From Ramlibacter sp. (GTDB lineage: Bacteria > Pseudomonadota > Gammaproteobacteria > Burkholderiales > Burkholderiaceae_C), in NCBI GenBank assembly GCA_016713005.1, contig JADJPY010000001.1, positions 620,001-684,000 on the forward strand: 64,000 nt of DNA. Reading direction: 5' to 3'. Below the pieces are notes generated by a model. That model ran no database searches, was not told the origin of the DNA, and worked only from the letters and a program-made list of their open reading frames with translations. Of this stretch, positions 60,708-64,000 are shown one piece after another (positions within the stretch are counted from its first letter, which is position 1; the number at the start of each line of letters is the position of its first letter). Made by a program: the position numbers and the translations under genes.

Positions 60708-61871
60708 GTGCTTTTGTCCCTCCAGGGAACCGCCCCACCCGCCATCCTGGCGCTTGCTGACGGCACGGTCTTTCTCGGCAATTCCATCGGAGCCCCCGGC
60801 TCCACCACCGGCGAGGTGGTGTTCAACACCGCCATCACCGGTTACCAGGAAATCCTCACCGACCCGAGCTACTGCCAGCAGATCGTGACGCTCACGTATC
60901 CGCACATCGGCAACTATGGCGTCAACGCAGAGGACATCGAAGCCGACAAGGTCCACGCCGCGGGCCTGATCATCAAGGACCTGCCGCTGCTGGCCAGCAA
61001 CTTCCGCTCGACCATGAGCCTGTCGCAGTACCTGGTGCGCGAGAACACCGTCGCCATCGCCAACATCGACACCCGCAAGCTCACTCGGCTGCTGCGCAGC
61101 AAGGGCGCGCAAAACGGCTGCATCACCGGTCTCGCCGCGGGTGAAGCCATTACTCAGGGCCGTATCGATCAGGCCATCGCCGCCGCCAAGGCCGCACCCA
61201 GCATGGCGGGGCTGGACCTGGCCAAGGTGGTCTCGGCGCGCCAGCCGTACGACTGGACGCAGACCGAGTGGAAGCTCGGCGCGGGCTATGGCACTCAGGC
61301 TGCACCGAGGTTCCACGTGGTGGCCTACGACTTCGGCGTCAAGAAGAACATCCTGCGCATGCTGGCCCAGCGGGGCTGCAAAGTCACCGTGGTGCCCGCG
61401 CAGACTTCCGCCGCTGAAGTTCTCAAGCACCAGCCCGACGGTGTGTTCCTGTCCAACGGCCCCGGTGACCCCGAGCCCTGCGACTACGCGATTGCGGCGG
61501 CGCGCGAGCTCATTGAAACCGGCATCCCCACCTTCGGCATCTGCCTGGGCCACCAGATCATGGCCCTGGCCAGTGGCGCGAAGACCTTCAAGATGAAGTT
61601 CGGCCACCATGGCGCCAATCATCCGGTGAAAGACCTCGACACCGGGCGCGTCAGCATCACCAGCCAGAACCACGGCTTTGCGGTGGACGAAAAAACATTG
61701 CCCGCCAACCTGCGCGCCACCCACATCAGCCTGTTTGACAACACGCTGCAGGGTCTGGCCCGTACCGACAAGCCCGCGTTCTGCTTCCAGGGCCACCCTG
61801 AAGCATCGCCGGGCCCGCATGACATCAGCTACCTCTTTGACCGTTTCACCGCGCTGATGGAGAAAAAATAA
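60708..61871 (+). CDS. carA: Carbamoyl-phosphate synthase small subunit
   Basis: 387 residues from GTG 60708, which follows CCGGAGAACCC. Blocks: FLGNSIGAPGSTTGEVVFNTAITGYQEILTDPSY and, in the glutaminase domain, FLSNGPGDPEPCDYAI, GICLGHQIMALASGAKTFKMKFGHHGANHPV with the nucleophile near Cys279. It supplies ammonia to CarB for arginine and pyrimidine synthesis. carB follows at once. Confidence 0.97.
   Translation: MLLSLQGTAPPAILALADGTVFLGNSIGAPGSTTGEVVFNTAITGYQEILTDPSYCQQIVTLTYPHIGNYGVNAEDIEADKVHAAGLIIKDLPLLASNFRSTMSLSQYLVRENTVAIANIDTRKLTRLLRSKGAQNGCITGLAAGEAITQGRIDQAIAAAKAAPSMAGLDLAKVVSARQPYDWTQTEWKLGAGYGTQAAPRFHVVAYDFGVKKNILRMLAQRGCKVTVVPAQTSAAEVLKHQPDGVFLSNGPGDPEPCDYAIAAARELIETGIPTFGICLGHQIMALASGAKTFKMKFGHHGANHPVKDLDTGRVSITSQNHGFAVDEKTLPANLRATHISLFDNTLQGLARTDKPAFCFQGHPEASPGPHDISYLFDRFTALMEKK

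Positions 61872-64000
<2,129 letters not shown>

Overview
This 64 kb window is a piece of bacterial chromosome with high G+C content and dense genes. Gene content and order point to a betaproteobacterium of the Burkholderiales, most likely Comamonadaceae: smc-zipA-ligA, a long rpsB-tsf-pyrH-frr-uppS-cdsA-dxr-rseP-bamA-skp-lpxD-fabZ-lpxA-lpxB-rnhB run, phaR and 3-hydroxybutyrate dehydrogenase. This assignment is inference from protein families and synteny, without a search.

Layout. 1-3.55 kb: end of a membrane protein, a GNAT acetyltransferase, an AlkB-like di-iron hydroxylase, then three small membrane proteins in a patch that looks less G+C-rich, one with a RanBP2-type zinc finger. 3.8-10.9 kb: smc, zipA, ligA, def. 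11-28 kb: a phosphate/polyphosphate island made of a PlcP-like phosphoesterase and a glycosyltransferase (phospholipid replacement), ppk and sixA, a histone-H1-like/ribbon-helix-helix protein and ppx on the minus strand, a CheA-like kinase with a response regulator and a CheX-like phosphatase, a small lipoprotein, and pstSCAB-phoU-phoB-phoR. Six runs of Pho-box-like half-sites at 11-bp spacing lie in this island. Five of them end 44-51 nt before a start codon. 28-35.5 kb: a MATE transporter, an ArnT-like glycosyltransferase, rpmE2, bdhA, an alpha/beta hydrolase, relA and tRNA-Val. 35.7-45.3 kb: phaR, rimO, tRNA-Leu, rnr, a short-chain dehydrogenase, and a minus-strand nnrE/nnrD fusion, dadA and amidase. 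45.3-60.5 kb: translation, isoprenoid, outer-membrane and lipid A genes, rnhB and an rRNA methyltransferase. 60.5-64 kb: carA and the first 709 codons of carB.

Two patterns run across the window. First, a roughly 57-bp dispersed repeat with a conserved GCTATCAAA-N-TGATAGC end occurs in 12 recognisable copies. Six lie inside open reading frames and are translated in a fixed frame for each orientation, and two more supply the last codons of a gene. Second, smc, ligA, bamA and lpxD (twice) each need one missing base restored at or next to a homopolymer. Because these genes are normally essential, sequencing error is the likeliest cause.

No gap between genes exceeds about 300 bases. The larger ones (1936-2124, 2950-3121, 3548-3823, 10936-11180, 20700-20882, 60507-60707) hold the repeats, Pho boxes or leader described below, or nothing I could recognise (2950-3121). 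No CRISPR array, insertion sequence, prophage or rRNA gene was seen.
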